Below, piece by piece: positions 35,355 to 43,916 of a stretch of 64,000 nucleotides of DNA. Numbering within the stretch: position 1 is the stretch's first letter; each line of letters begins with the position of its first letter. The stretch lies in NCBI GenBank assembly GCA_963772265.1, contig CAVYWS010000005.1:186001-250000 (forward strand), in the 5' to 3' direction. Under the pieces are notes generated by a model. It was given only the letters and a program-made list of their open reading frames with translations, was not told the origin of the DNA and made no database searches. The stretch comes from Mayfieldus sp963772265 (GTDB lineage: Bacteria; Actinomycetota; Thermoleophilia; Solirubrobacterales; 70-9). The position numbers were made by a program, and so were the translations under genes.

Positions 35355-36253
35355 GCCGTGGCCGCAGCTCGGCGGCCGCAGGCGCACTTCTCTGCGCGCT
35401 TGCGGGCGCCGGCTGCGGGCTTGGCCCCGGCCCCTCGGTCGGCGACGTCGATCTCACCGTGACCAGCGACTACGGCGCGACAAAGGTGCTGAGCGACGCC
35501 GAGACCGACGCGCCCGAGTCGGAGACCGCGATGCGGCTGCTCGACCGAAAGGCCGATGTCTCGACCCGCTACGGCGGCCGCTTCGTGCAGTCGATCGACG
35601 GCGTCGCCGGAGACACGAAGGGCGGGCGCCGCTACGACTGGTTCTTCTACGTCAACGGGGTCGAGTCCCCGGTCGGCGCCGCGGAGTACGGGCTGCACGG
35701 CGGCGACCGGGTCTGGTGGGACTACCGCGACTGGACCGCGGCGATGCGGGTCCCGGCCGTGGTCGGCTCCTTCCCCGAGCCCTTCGCCAACGGATATGAG
35801 GGAAGGACCCACCGGGTTGTCGTGCAATGCGACGGCGTCGAGCAAGCCTGCCGAGCGGCCCGGCAGCGGGTTGGCGCCGTCGCGGCGGGGAAGGGCCAGG
35901 GCCCGCCGATCCGCGTCGTGGTCGGAGCCTGGGGCCAGCTGCGCGACGACGCGGCGGCGGCCCTGATCGAACGCGGACCGGCCTACAGCGGCGTCTTTGC
36001 CGACTTCGTGCGCGAACGCGGATCCTGGAGGCTGCAGCCTCTCGACGCCGGCGGCGAGCCCGCCGGTCCGCCCGGCGACCTGGGTTTGGTTGCGGCGACC
36101 AGGCGCGGTGACGACCCCCCGACCTGGCTCGTCACCGGCTCCGACGCGGAGGCGACGCTGGCGGCGGCGCGGGCGCTCGACTCGAACGACCTTCGCGACC
36201 GCTATGCGGTCGTCGTCGACCAGGGCGGGACGCAGCCGCTGCCGGCCCGATGA
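35351..36253 (+). CDS. DUF4430-domain lipoprotein, likely cobalamin-binding
   Basis: GTG start overlapping the upstream TGA. The signal ends in GALLCALAGAGCG, a lipobox, so the protein would be anchored outside the membrane. Residues about 35-140 form a textbook DUF4430 domain: VDLTVTSDYGATKVL, ETAMRLLDRKADVSTRYGGR, FVQSIDGVAG, YDWFFYVNGVESPVGAAEYG, GGDRVWWDYRDW. This is the beta domain that, in animal intrinsic factor and transcobalamin, closes over B12 held by the alpha barrel. The second half (about 150 residues) is an alpha/beta region with repeated VVVxxxG strands that I cannot assign. It is encoded between the secreted DUF4430 protein and EcfT, all with overlapping ends. Confidence 0.82.
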   Translation: MSRGRSSAAAGALLCALAGAGCGLGPGPSVGDVDLTVTSDYGATKVLSDAETDAPESETAMRLLDRKADVSTRYGGRFVQSIDGVAGDTKGGRRYDWFFYVNGVESPVGAAEYGLHGGDRVWWDYRDWTAAMRVPAVVGSFPEPFANGYEGRTHRVVVQCDGVEQACRAARQRVGAVAAGKGQGPPIRVVVGAWGQLRDDAAAALIERGPAYSGVFADFVRERGSWRLQPLDAGGEPAGPPGDLGLVAATRRGDDPPTWLVTGSDAEATLAAARALDSNDLRDRYAVVVDQGGTQPLPAR

Positions 36254-37161
36254 GGTCCCCGCTCGCCTACACGCCGCGCTCGGCCCCGCTCCAGTCGGCC
36301 TCGCCGGGGGCGGCGATCGCATACCTCGGCGCCTTCGCAGCGGTCGCCTTTCTGTATTCGAACCCGATCGTCCTGATCGCGGTGGCAGCCGGCGCGGCCC
36401 TGGCCGGGCTCGCGGCCGGGGCGCGGCGGGCGGTGATCTTCTCGCTGCGGATCGGACTCTCGCTCGCGATCCTGATCGTGGTCGTCAACTTCCTGGTCAC
36501 CAACCGCGGCGACACCGTGATCGCACGGCTCGGGCACTGGCCGCTGCTCGGCCGCGTCGACGTGACCGCGGAGGCTGCGCTTGCCGGGGCGTCGATCGGG
36601 CTGCGGGCGATGGCCGTGATGGTCGCCGCCGGCGTCTACTCGGCCTGCGTCGACCCGGACCGCGTGCTGCGGCTGCTGCGCCCATTGGCGGCCCGCTCGG
36701 CGCTCACCGCGACCCTGATCTCGCGCCTGGTCCCGGTCGCGGCGCGCGACTTCGCCCGCCTCCGCGAGGCCGCGCAGCTGCGCGGCCCGGCCGCTGCAGC
36801 GGTCGGTCGCGGCGCCCTGGCCCGACGGCTGCTGGCCGGCTCGCTCGATCGGTCGATCGACGTCGCGGCGACACTCGAGCTGCGCGGCTACGGGCTCGAC
36901 GGGCCGAGTGCGGCGCTGGAGAAGCGCCGGGGGCGCCATGACCGGCGCTTCTGGCTCGCCGGCGCGGCCCTGGCTGGGGCAGGGCTCTTCGGCCGGCTTG
37001 CCGGCGCCGGGGGATTCGAGGCATACCCGACCGCCGAGGTTGCGACCGGAGCCGAGACGATCGCCGTCGCCGCGGTTGCGGTTCTGGCCGGACTTGCGCC
37101 GCTGCGGCTGCGGCGGGCGACGCGAGGGGTGCGGGCAAAGCCGGAGGCCGCCCGTGCCTGA
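36250..37161 (+). CDS. ecfT: ECF transporter transmembrane coupling protein EcfT
   Basis: Five or more hydrophobic segments in 303 residues (AAIAYLGAFAAVAFLYSNPI..., SLRIGLSLAILIVVVNFLVT, SIGLRAMAVMVAAGVYSACV). The CbiQ/EcfT coupling motifs follow: LISRLVPVAARDFARLREAA, and the Arg-containing ATPase-contact motif in LELRGYGLDG, corresponding to the family's A-x-x-x-R-x-G. EcfT links the two ATPases to the substrate-binding S-component in energy-coupling-factor vitamin importers. The ATG overlaps the upstream stop, and the next gene starts before this one ends. The B12 riboswitch implies cobalamin as the transported vitamin. Confidence 0.87.
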   Translation: MRSPLAYTPRSAPLQSASPGAAIAYLGAFAAVAFLYSNPIVLIAVAAGAALAGLAAGARRAVIFSLRIGLSLAILIVVVNFLVTNRGDTVIARLGHWPLLGRVDVTAEAALAGASIGLRAMAVMVAAGVYSACVDPDRVLRLLRPLAARSALTATLISRLVPVAARDFARLREAAQLRGPAAAAVGRGALARRLLAGSLDRSIDVAATLELRGYGLDGPSAALEKRRGRHDRRFWLAGAALAGAGLFGRLAGAGGFEAYPTAEVATGAETIAVAAVAVLAGLAPLRLRRATRGVRAKPEAARA

Positions 37162-38791
37162 GCTCGGTCAGCGACCTCGCAGCGCCATGCCGCTGGAGAT
37201 CGAGGGGCTTCGCTACCGCTATCCGGGCGGGCGGAGTGAGGTCCTCGCCGGGGTCGACCTGAGTGTCGGGGCGGGGGAGCTGATCGTTCTCGCGGGCCGC
37301 TCGGCCAGCGGCAAGACGACGTTGCTGCGGGCGGGCTGCGGGCTGGTGCCGCATTTCCACGGCGGGGAAGTCTCGGGACGGATCTCGGTCACCGGGCACG
37401 ACATCCGGGAAGCGGGCCCGGGCGAGCTTGCCGGTGAGGTCGGCTACGTCGCCCAGGATCCCGAGACCCAGGTCGTCTCGACCACGGTTCGGGCCGAGAT
37501 CGAGCTTCCCCTCGAGCTACGGGGTGAGCGGGCGGCGGGACGGGCCCGGGCGGTGGAGGAGGTGGCCCTGGCGCTGGCGATTCCGCAGCTGCTGGAGCGC
37601 GCCACCGACACGCTGTCCGGCGGGGAGCTGCAGCGGGTGGCGCTCGCCGCGGCGCTGGTGACCCGGCCGCGGCTGGTGCTTCTCGACGAGCCAACCTCTC
37701 AGCTCGACCCGGTGGCCGGAGATGAGCTGATCTGGCTTCTGCGCCGCCTCAACGAGGAGTGGGGGGTCTCGATCCTGCTCGCCGAGCACCGGCTCGAGCG
37801 CTGCCTCGCCGCCGCCGACCGGGTCGTCGCCATGGATGCCGGGTCGATCGCCTTCGACGGTGAGCCGGCCGAGTTCCTCTCCTGGGCGCTCGAGCACGAC
37901 CAGGCGCTCGCGACCCCTGGCGCGCACCTGTTCTCTCTTGCCGGCCTTCACCCGCTTCCGACCGGTGTAAAGCAGGCGCGTGAGCTGCTCGAGTCGACCG
38001 GGCGCGTGCCGGGGCTCGCCGCTGCCCCGTCCCGACGTCTTGCGCCCGAGCCCGCCGAGCCGGTCGCGAAGTCCGCACTCGAGGCGAGGGATCTCTGGGT
38101 CGAGCTGGACCGCGGCGAGGAGATCCACGACGTCCTGCGGGGAGTCGAGCTGCGGGTCGAGCGGGGGGAGCGGGTGGCGCTGATGGGCCGCAACGGAGCC
38201 GGCAAGAGCACCCTGCTACGCACGGCGGCGGGCCTGATCGACCCGGTACGCGGCCGGATCGAGGCCCCGGCCGGAGTCGCCCTGCTGGGCCAGAGCCCCG
38301 ACGACTACCTCGTCCGCGAGCGGGTCGGGGACGAGCTGCCAGGCCCTGCGGGCAGGCGGGCCCTGGCCCAGGTCGGGCTCGACCACGCCCTCGAGGCGGA
38401 CCCGCGAAACCTCTCCGGAGGCGAGCGCCAGCGGCTCGCCCTGGCGATCGCCCTGGCCGGGCGCTCGGAGGCCGGCCAGCCCGGGCTGGTGGCGCTCGAC
38501 GAGCCGACTCGGGGCATGGACCGGGCCCGCAAGGACGACCTGGCCCGGCTGATCGCCGAGCTGGCCGAGGGCGGGGCGGGGGTCGTCGTAGCCACCCACG
38601 ACGTCGAGTTCGCCGCCGCTTTCTCGCATCGTGTCGTCCTGCTCGGGGATGGGGTGGTGATCGCCGATGACGAAGCCGCCGCGGTGCTCTCGGGCGGCTG
38701 GTACTTCGCCACCGAGGTCTCGCGGATCCTCGGCCGACCGGGCGTCGTCTCGCCGCGGGACGGAGCCGAGATCCTGGGCGGCCCCGAATGA
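37154..38791 (+). CDS. ecfA: Double EcfA ATPase (two ABC domains on one chain)
   Basis: GTG 37154 is preceded by GGAGG at the right spacing; ATG 37187 is an alternative. The 545 residues hold two complete ABC cassettes. First: Walker A LAGRSASGKTTLLRAG, signature LSGGELQRVALAAAL, Walker B RLVLLDEPTSQLDP, switch LLAEHRLE. Second: Walker A LMGRNGAGKSTLLRTA, signature LSGGERQRLALAIAL, Walker B LVALDEPTRGMDR, switch VVATHDVEF. All catalytic elements look intact. This is the fused EcfA-EcfA' arrangement seen in some dedicated ECF importers. It overlaps EcfT upstream by eight bases and the S-component gene downstream by four. Confidence 0.9.
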   Translation: MPELGQRPRSAMPLEIEGLRYRYPGGRSEVLAGVDLSVGAGELIVLAGRSASGKTTLLRAGCGLVPHFHGGEVSGRISVTGHDIREAGPGELAGEVGYVAQDPETQVVSTTVRAEIELPLELRGERAAGRARAVEEVALALAIPQLLERATDTLSGGELQRVALAAALVTRPRLVLLDEPTSQLDPVAGDELIWLLRRLNEEWGVSILLAEHRLERCLAAADRVVAMDAGSIAFDGEPAEFLSWALEHDQALATPGAHLFSLAGLHPLPTGVKQARELLESTGRVPGLAAAPSRRLAPEPAEPVAKSALEARDLWVELDRGEEIHDVLRGVELRVERGERVALMGRNGAGKSTLLRTAAGLIDPVRGRIEAPAGVALLGQSPDDYLVRERVGDELPGPAGRRALAQVGLDHALEADPRNLSGGERQRLALAIALAGRSEAGQPGLVALDEPTRGMDRARKDDLARLIAELAEGGAGVVVATHDVEFAAAFSHRVVLLGDGVVIADDEAAAVLSGGWYFATEVSRILGRPGVVSPRDGAEILGGPE

Positions 38792-40677
38792 CCTGGCAGG
38801 CGGCAAGCTTTGCGATCCTCGGCCTCGTCCTGGTCGGGGGTTTTGCCTGGTACGAACGCTCCCGGCCGCCATCCCAGATCGTTGCCCTGGTCGCGGCACT
38901 CGCGGCGCTGGCGGTCGCCGGCCGCCTCGCCCTCGCCGCGATCCCCAACGTCGTCGCGACCACCGACATCGTGATCTTCAGTGGCTACGCGCTCGGGGCG
39001 GCGCCGGGATTCGCGGTCGGGGCGCTGGCCGGGCTGATATCGAACTTCTGGCTCGGGCAGGGGCCGTGGACGCCCTGGCAGATGGCCGGGTGGGGCCTCT
39101 GCGGGGTGCTGGGCGCGGCGCTTGCCCTGGTCACCCGGCGCCGCGCCGGCCGGATCGAGCTGACCGCGGTCTGCGCGATCGCCGGGGGCCTCTACGGGGC
39201 GCTGCTCAACTTCTCGCTGATGGTCAGCTACGGCGGCGACTTCAGCTTCGACCGCTGGTTGGCCCTAGAGGCGCGGGCGCTGCCCTTCGACTTCGCGCAC
39301 GCGATCGGCAACCTGACCCTGGCCGCGGTCGCCGGCCCGGCGATGGTGAGGATGCTGATCCGCTTCCGGGAGCGCTTCGAATTCCGCTGGGGGGCCGCTG
39401 AGCCTCCGCGGCCGCGCCCGGGTCTCGCCGGCGCCGCGACCGCTCTTCTCTGCGCGCTGGTGGCGATTCTCGCCTTCGCCCCGGGCGCGACCAACGCACG
39501 CTCCCCCGCGGCCGGCTGGCTGCTCGCGGCCCGGAACGGCGACGGCGGCTTCCCGGCAACCCCCGGCCGCGAGTCGAGCCCCCAGATGACCGGCTGGGCG
39601 ATGCTCGGCCTGGAGGCGGCGGGCAAGAGTCCGCTCGACGCGGGTCGGCCCTCGCCGGTTCGCTACCTGCGCCGCAACGCCGGCGACCTGCGGGCCGCGA
39701 CCGACCTCTCGCTCGCGATCCTGGCGCTGAGGGGCGCGGGGGTCGAGGTGAAGGATTTCGGCGGCCGCAACCTGGTCGCCGACCTAGCGGCCAAGCGCCG
39801 CCGCAACGGCTCCTTTGAGGGCTGGCCGAACGCGACCGCATTCGGCGTCATGGCCCTGCGCTCGGCTGGGGCGGGCGGGCGGATCGGCCCCTCCCTGGCG
39901 TGGCTGCGACGGGTTCAGGGCAAGGACGGAGGATGGGGGGCGGTGGTCGGCGCGGCCGGCGACCCGGATTCCACCGGGGCCGTCCTGCAGGCGCTCGCCG
40001 GCTCGCGCGGCAGCCGCCGCGCGGCTCGCTTCCTGCGCCGCTCGCAGGCTGGAGGCGGCGGCTGGGCGCTTGCGGTCGGCGGCCCGGTGAACAGCCAGTC
40101 CACCGCCTGGGCGGTGCAGGGCCTGCTCGCGGCAGCAATCGATCCCGCCTCGGTGAAGCGTCACGGGCGCAGCGGCCTTGACTATCTGGCCGCGCGCCGG
40201 GCGGGCGACGGCCACTACCGCTACTCCACGAGCAGCGACCAGACCCCGGTCTGGGTCACCGCCCAGGTCCTCGCCGCCATCAACCGCAAGCCCTTCCCTC
40301 TCGCCCCGGTGTCGAGAGCACCGCGGGCAAAGCCACGGTCGTCGGCGGGCGCCGCATCCGGTGGGGACAGTGGCGGGGGAGGCGTAGCCGGATCTGGTGG
40401 AGGTGGTGCCGTTGCCCCGTCTGAACGGCGTCAGCGCGAGGGGGCTCCACGGTCCGGGCAGTCAAACGGCGGCTCCTCGAGCGAGTCGCCAGTCAAGGGG
40501 GGGCACGGCACCGCCCCTCCGTCCGACGGCAATACACCCGACCAGCGCCCGTCGAGGAATGCGGTTTTCCGCGATGACGACGGCGGCGACTCGCCCCTGG
40601 TCCCGATCCTGATCGGCCTCGGCTGCGCCGCGCTGATCCTCGGCGGTACCTGGTTGGTGGCGCGGCGCTACGTCTGA
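38788..40677 (+). CDS. ECF S-component fused to an alpha/alpha-barrel (transcobalamin/prenyltransferase-like) domain
   Basis: A 629-residue protein in four parts. Residues 1-235: about six membrane helices with IFSGYALGAAPGFAVGALAG and WTPWQMAGWGLCGVLGAAL, the substrate-binding S-component of an ECF importer. Residues about 240-500: five helical repeats with NGDGGFPA, NGSFEGWPNATAFGVMAL, KDGGWGAVVG, QSTAWAVQGLL and GDGHYRYS, the alpha/alpha-toroid signature shared by squalene cyclases and the alpha domain of intrinsic factor/transcobalamin. Then a Gly/Ser/Pro linker of about 100 residues, and a final membrane helix (LVPILIGLGCAALILGGTWL). The barrel would lie outside, tethered at both ends. 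No cyclase acid motif (DxDD) is visible, so binding is likelier than catalysis. Regulation is by the B12 riboswitch. Confidence 0.83.
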   Translation: MTWQAASFAILGLVLVGGFAWYERSRPPSQIVALVAALAALAVAGRLALAAIPNVVATTDIVIFSGYALGAAPGFAVGALAGLISNFWLGQGPWTPWQMAGWGLCGVLGAALALVTRRRAGRIELTAVCAIAGGLYGALLNFSLMVSYGGDFSFDRWLALEARALPFDFAHAIGNLTLAAVAGPAMVRMLIRFRERFEFRWGAAEPPRPRPGLAGAATALLCALVAILAFAPGATNARSPAAGWLLAARNGDGGFPATPGRESSPQMTGWAMLGLEAAGKSPLDAGRPSPVRYLRRNAGDLRAATDLSLAILALRGAGVEVKDFGGRNLVADLAAKRRRNGSFEGWPNATAFGVMALRSAGAGGRIGPSLAWLRRVQGKDGGWGAVVGAAGDPDSTGAVLQALAGSRGSRRAARFLRRSQAGGGGWALAVGGPVNSQSTAWAVQGLLAAAIDPASVKRHGRSGLDYLAARRAGDGHYRYSTSSDQTPVWVTAQVLAAINRKPFPLAPVSRAPRAKPRSSAGAASGGDSGGGGVAGSGGGGAVAPSERRQREGAPRSGQSNGGSSSESPVKGGHGTAPPSDGNTPDQRPSRNAVFRDDDGGDSPLVPILIGLGCAALILGGTWLVARRYV

Positions 40678-40829
40678 TCAGCAGCCGCGCCGGTGGGCGC
40701 CGACCGCACCCTTGGGCTTCGCGCGGTGTTCTCTCCCTGTAGCGTGGGCCGGTGTTGCCAGCCCCAGTTCGGGCCATTGAAGGCCCGGTGGCAGAGTCGC
40801 GCTTTTTGGCGCGCAGATAAAGGAGAGCA

Positions 40830-41576
40830 ATGCGCAAGCACATGATCTGGATTCTCGCGGTGGCGTTGGCGCTCACAGCCGTGGGTGTTGCGTCTGGCGA
40901 GAACATCCAGTCGATCACGGGCAAGGTCAAGCCCAAGAAGCTGCCGAAGAAGGGCGCGGGCAAGCCCGTCTCGCTTTTCGTCGACGTCTCGACGACCAAC
41001 CCGGCGAATCCCTTCAACGTCCCCTCCCCGACGACCGTCGCGAAGGTTGACTTCGACAAGGACATCAAGATCCAGAACAAGGGTCTCCCCACCTGCAACA
41101 CCTCCTCGTTCGGCGCCGCGACGACGATCCAGGACGTCAAGGACGAGTGCGGTCCCGCGATCATCGGCAAGGGCAGCGCGACCGTTCAGGTCCCGCTCGG
41201 AGCCGGCCAACCGCCGACCGTCGTCCCGGCCCAGGTCATCGCCGCCAACGTGAAGGGCAAGAAGATCCTTCTGCACACGCAGAACAGCCTCTCCGGCGGC
41301 CAGCCGCTGCTCGGCAAGATCGGCAAGGCAAGGGGTGCCGGAAAGAAGTACGGCACGACCCTGACGGTCAACGTCCCGCCGCTCGCCGGCGGCAGCGCCG
41401 TGCTGACGGAGTTCAACACGACGATCAAGAAGACCTACAAGCTCCATGGCAAGAAGAGGAGCTACGTCTCGTCCACCTGCAAGGACAAGAAGATCCATTT
41501 CCAGGCCCGTTTCACCTACCAGGACGGGACCAGCGACACCGCCAAGTCGACCCAGAAGTGCAAGAAGAAGGGTTGA
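40830..41576 (+). CDS. Secreted protein, paralogue of the one at 33297
   Basis: AAAGGAGAGCA precedes the ATG. Signal peptide HMIWILAVALALTAVGVASG. The mature protein matches the paralogue 7 kb upstream block for block (SITGKVKPKKL, VDFDKDIKIQNKGLPTCNTS, FGAATTIQDVKDEC, AQVIAANVKGKKILLHTQNS, KKYGTTLTVNVPPLAGGSAV). By eye more than half of positions are identical. The C-terminal Lys/Cys tail (STQKCKKKG) is also shared. The function is unknown. Together the two copies bracket the B12 uptake operon, and each has the same kind of terminator. Confidence 0.7.
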   Translation: MRKHMIWILAVALALTAVGVASGENIQSITGKVKPKKLPKKGAGKPVSLFVDVSTTNPANPFNVPSPTTVAKVDFDKDIKIQNKGLPTCNTSSFGAATTIQDVKDECGPAIIGKGSATVQVPLGAGQPPTVVPAQVIAANVKGKKILLHTQNSLSGGQPLLGKIGKARGAGKKYGTTLTVNVPPLAGGSAVLTEFNTTIKKTYKLHGKKRSYVSSTCKDKKIHFQARFTYQDGTSDTAKSTQKCKKKG

Positions 41577-41602
41577 GCGCCGGCTAGTCGCCGAACGAAT
41601 TG

Positions 41603-41632
41603 GAGGGGCGGCCGCAAGGCCGCCCCTCTTTT
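41603..41632 (+). terminator. Intrinsic terminator
   Basis: Arms GAGGGGCGGCC and GGCCGCCCCTC around a GCAA loop, followed by TTTT. The arms match the terminator at 34084 exactly, consistent with duplication of gene plus terminator. Confidence 0.9.
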
Positions 41633-41685
41633 CGTTGCGGTCACGATTCGGAGGCCGCCCTCGCGGCGCCGATACGGTTGAGCCG

Positions 41686-42195
41686 ATGGATGTCGAGACG
41701 GCGATCCGCACCAGGCGCACCCACAAGGCCTTCGAGCCCGAGCCGATCCCGCGCGAGGTCCTCGACGAGCTGCTCGAGCTGGCGCGCTGGGCGCCGAACC
41801 ATCACCTGACCGCGCCCTGGCGCTTCCGGGTGGTCGGCCCCGGCTCGCTGCAGCGGCTGAAGCGGGCGGCGGGGCCGGAGGCGGCGCCGAAGCTCGACCG
41901 CTGCCCGACCCTCGTCGTCGCCTCCTGCGCGCTCAGCGGCGACCCCGAGCAGGACGAGGAAGACCTCCACGCGACCGCGGTCGCCTGCTACATCGTCCTG
42001 CTCGGCGCCCACGCCCGCGGCCTCGCCGGCTACTGGCGCACCCCGGCGGTTCTGCGCGAGCCCGCGGGCCGGGAGGCGGTCGGCCTTCCCGACGAGGAGC
42101 GCTTCGTCGGCCTTCTCCACTTGGGCCGCCCGGTGCAGGAGCAGCGCGCCCCGGAGCGCCCGCCGCCGGCCGAGACCACGGTCTACCTGGATTGA
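41686..42195 (+). CDS. Nitroreductase-family flavoprotein
   Basis: The 169-residue protein starts MDVETAIRTRRTHKAFEPEP, the typical FMN-phosphate-binding RRS/T-x-R start of nitroreductases. It continues with LLELARWAPNHHLTAPWRFR (the helix-loop contacting the flavin) and AHARGLAGYWRT. The family reduces nitro-compounds, quinones or other acceptors with NAD(P)H and FMN as a dimer; the natural substrate is unknown. The start codon lies beyond the terminator, so it begins a new transcript. The stop shares a base with the start of glpD (TGATG). Confidence 0.8.
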   Translation: MDVETAIRTRRTHKAFEPEPIPREVLDELLELARWAPNHHLTAPWRFRVVGPGSLQRLKRAAGPEAAPKLDRCPTLVVASCALSGDPEQDEEDLHATAVACYIVLLGAHARGLAGYWRTPAVLREPAGREAVGLPDEERFVGLLHLGRPVQEQRAPERPPPAETTVYLD

Positions 42196-43874
42196 TGCTC
42201 CGCCGCGCCGACGCAATCGAGGCGATCGCCGGCCAGAGGTTCGAGGTCGTCGTGATCGGCGGCGGGATCACCGGCGCCGGGGTGGCGCTCGACGCCGCCT
42301 CGCGCGGCTACTCGGTCGCCCTTCTCGAGCGCGACGACTACTCGGTCGGAACCTCGAGCCGCTCCTCGAAGATGGTCCACGGCGGCCTGCGCTACCTGCG
42401 CAACTTCGACCTCGGCCTGGTGCGCGAGGCACTGCTGGAGCGCCAGCTGATGGTCCAGCTCGCGCCTCACCTCGTCTATCCGACCCCGTTCCTGGTGCCG
42501 ACCCTGGGCGAGGACCGGCGCAGCCGCAGCATCGGCATCGGGCTGAACATGTACGACGTGATGGCGACCACGCGGGTCGGCCGCAGCCGGCGCGAGCTGC
42601 GCGCCTCCAAGGAGGAGGACGAGGACTACTTCTGGTCGCCCGACCGCCATCGCACGATCGAGGGCAACGAGGCCGCCGAGCTGGTCCCGGCGCTGGCCGC
42701 CCGCGAACCCACCTCCGCCTACCTCTTCTACGACTGCCAGACCGACGACGCGCGCCTGGTGCTGACCGTGCTCGGCGAGGCCGAGCGCTTCGGCGCCGTG
42801 ATGCTGAACGGCGCCGAGGCGGTCGAGGTGCTGGACCGGCAGGGCCACGCGGCGGCGGTGCGCTTCCGAGAGGAGGAGTCCGGCGAGGAGATGACCGTCG
42901 AGGCCGACAACGTCGTCAACGCGACCGGGGTCTGGGCGGACCGGATCCGCGAGGAGATCCGCGACGAGGAGGACATGCCGCGGATCGCCCCCAGCCGCGG
43001 CACCCACGTGATGGTCGACCCGGCCAAGCTGCCGGTCGGGGAGGCCGCCTGCATCGTGCCGGCGGGCGAGGACCGCACGATCTTCGCCCTGCCCTGGTAC
43101 GGGCGGACGCTGATCGGCACCACCGACAACGACTACGACGGCGACATCTCCCACGTCGCGCCCGCCGGCGACGACATCGAGTACCTGCTCGAGGCGGTCA
43201 ACGCGTTCTTCGGCACCTCGCTCGGCGCCGGCGACGTCAGCGGCGCCTACGCCGGTGTGCGGCCGCTGATCTCCAGCGGCGACCCGCGCAAGTCGGTCGA
43301 CATCTCGCGCCGCGCCGAGCTCTACGAGACCTCCTCGGGGATGCTGACGATCACCGGCGGCAAGCTGACCACCTGGCGGCGGATGGCGAAGCAGACCGTC
43401 GACCGGCTGGTCGAGCGCGAGGGGCGCGAGGCTCCCTGCCGGACCAGCGAGATCCCGCTCGGGATGGAGGCCCGCCCGGAGGACCTGGAGGCGGGGAGCT
43501 GGCTCGGCGATCAGGCCCGCGACCAGCTCGCCTTCCGCTACGGGCACGCGGCGCGCGCCGTGCTCGACCTCGCCGAGGACACGAAGCTGGCGCGACCGAT
43601 GGTCGCCGGCCATCCCGACCTGCTCGCCGAGGCGGTGATCGCGGCCCGCCTCGAGCAGGCCCGAACAGTCGCCGACGTGCTGCTGCGCCGCACCCGGCTC
43701 GGGATCCTCGCGGCCAGCGAGCTGCGCGACGCCGAGTCGGTGACCCCCGTCGCCGAGGCGATGGGCGAGGAGCTGGGATGGTCGGCGGACCGGATCCGAG
43801 CCGCCGCCGATGCCTGGGTCGAGGACGCCGCGGCCGAGGGCGTGGATCCGGCCCGCGGGGCGCTCGCCTCCTAG
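42195..43874 (+). CDS. glpD: FAD-dependent glycerol-3-phosphate dehydrogenase
   Basis: Oxidises sn-glycerol-3-phosphate to dihydroxyacetone phosphate at the membrane, passing electrons to quinone. The 559 residues match aerobic GlpD. The N-terminal FAD-binding fold reads FEVVVIGGGITGAGVALDAA; the family motifs SSRSSKMVHGGLRYL and TGGKLTTWRRMA are present. RGTHVMVDPAKL and GTTDNDYDGD also fit. A C-terminal helical domain follows (from about residue 410). ATG 42195 is chosen over an upstream TTG because of the one-base overlap with the nitroreductase stop. Followed by fsa and rho. Confidence 0.93.
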   Translation: MLRRADAIEAIAGQRFEVVVIGGGITGAGVALDAASRGYSVALLERDDYSVGTSSRSSKMVHGGLRYLRNFDLGLVREALLERQLMVQLAPHLVYPTPFLVPTLGEDRRSRSIGIGLNMYDVMATTRVGRSRRELRASKEEDEDYFWSPDRHRTIEGNEAAELVPALAAREPTSAYLFYDCQTDDARLVLTVLGEAERFGAVMLNGAEAVEVLDRQGHAAAVRFREEESGEEMTVEADNVVNATGVWADRIREEIRDEEDMPRIAPSRGTHVMVDPAKLPVGEAACIVPAGEDRTIFALPWYGRTLIGTTDNDYDGDISHVAPAGDDIEYLLEAVNAFFGTSLGAGDVSGAYAGVRPLISSGDPRKSVDISRRAELYETSSGMLTITGGKLTTWRRMAKQTVDRLVEREGREAPCRTSEIPLGMEARPEDLEAGSWLGDQARDQLAFRYGHAARAVLDLAEDTKLARPMVAGHPDLLAEAVIAARLEQARTVADVLLRRTRLGILAASELRDAESVTPVAEAMGEELGWSADRIRAAADAWVEDAAAEGVDPARGALAS

Positions 43875-43916
43875 GGTTGGCCGGCCTTCCGCTGCGTGGA
43901 TCCTTAAGCTGGGCCA

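Noticed and set aside
38788..40677. Squalene/hopene cyclase for the last gene of the B12 operon
   Set aside because: The barrel repeats are similar, but no DxDD motif is seen, the chain is short, and the S-component fusion and riboswitch favour ligand binding.
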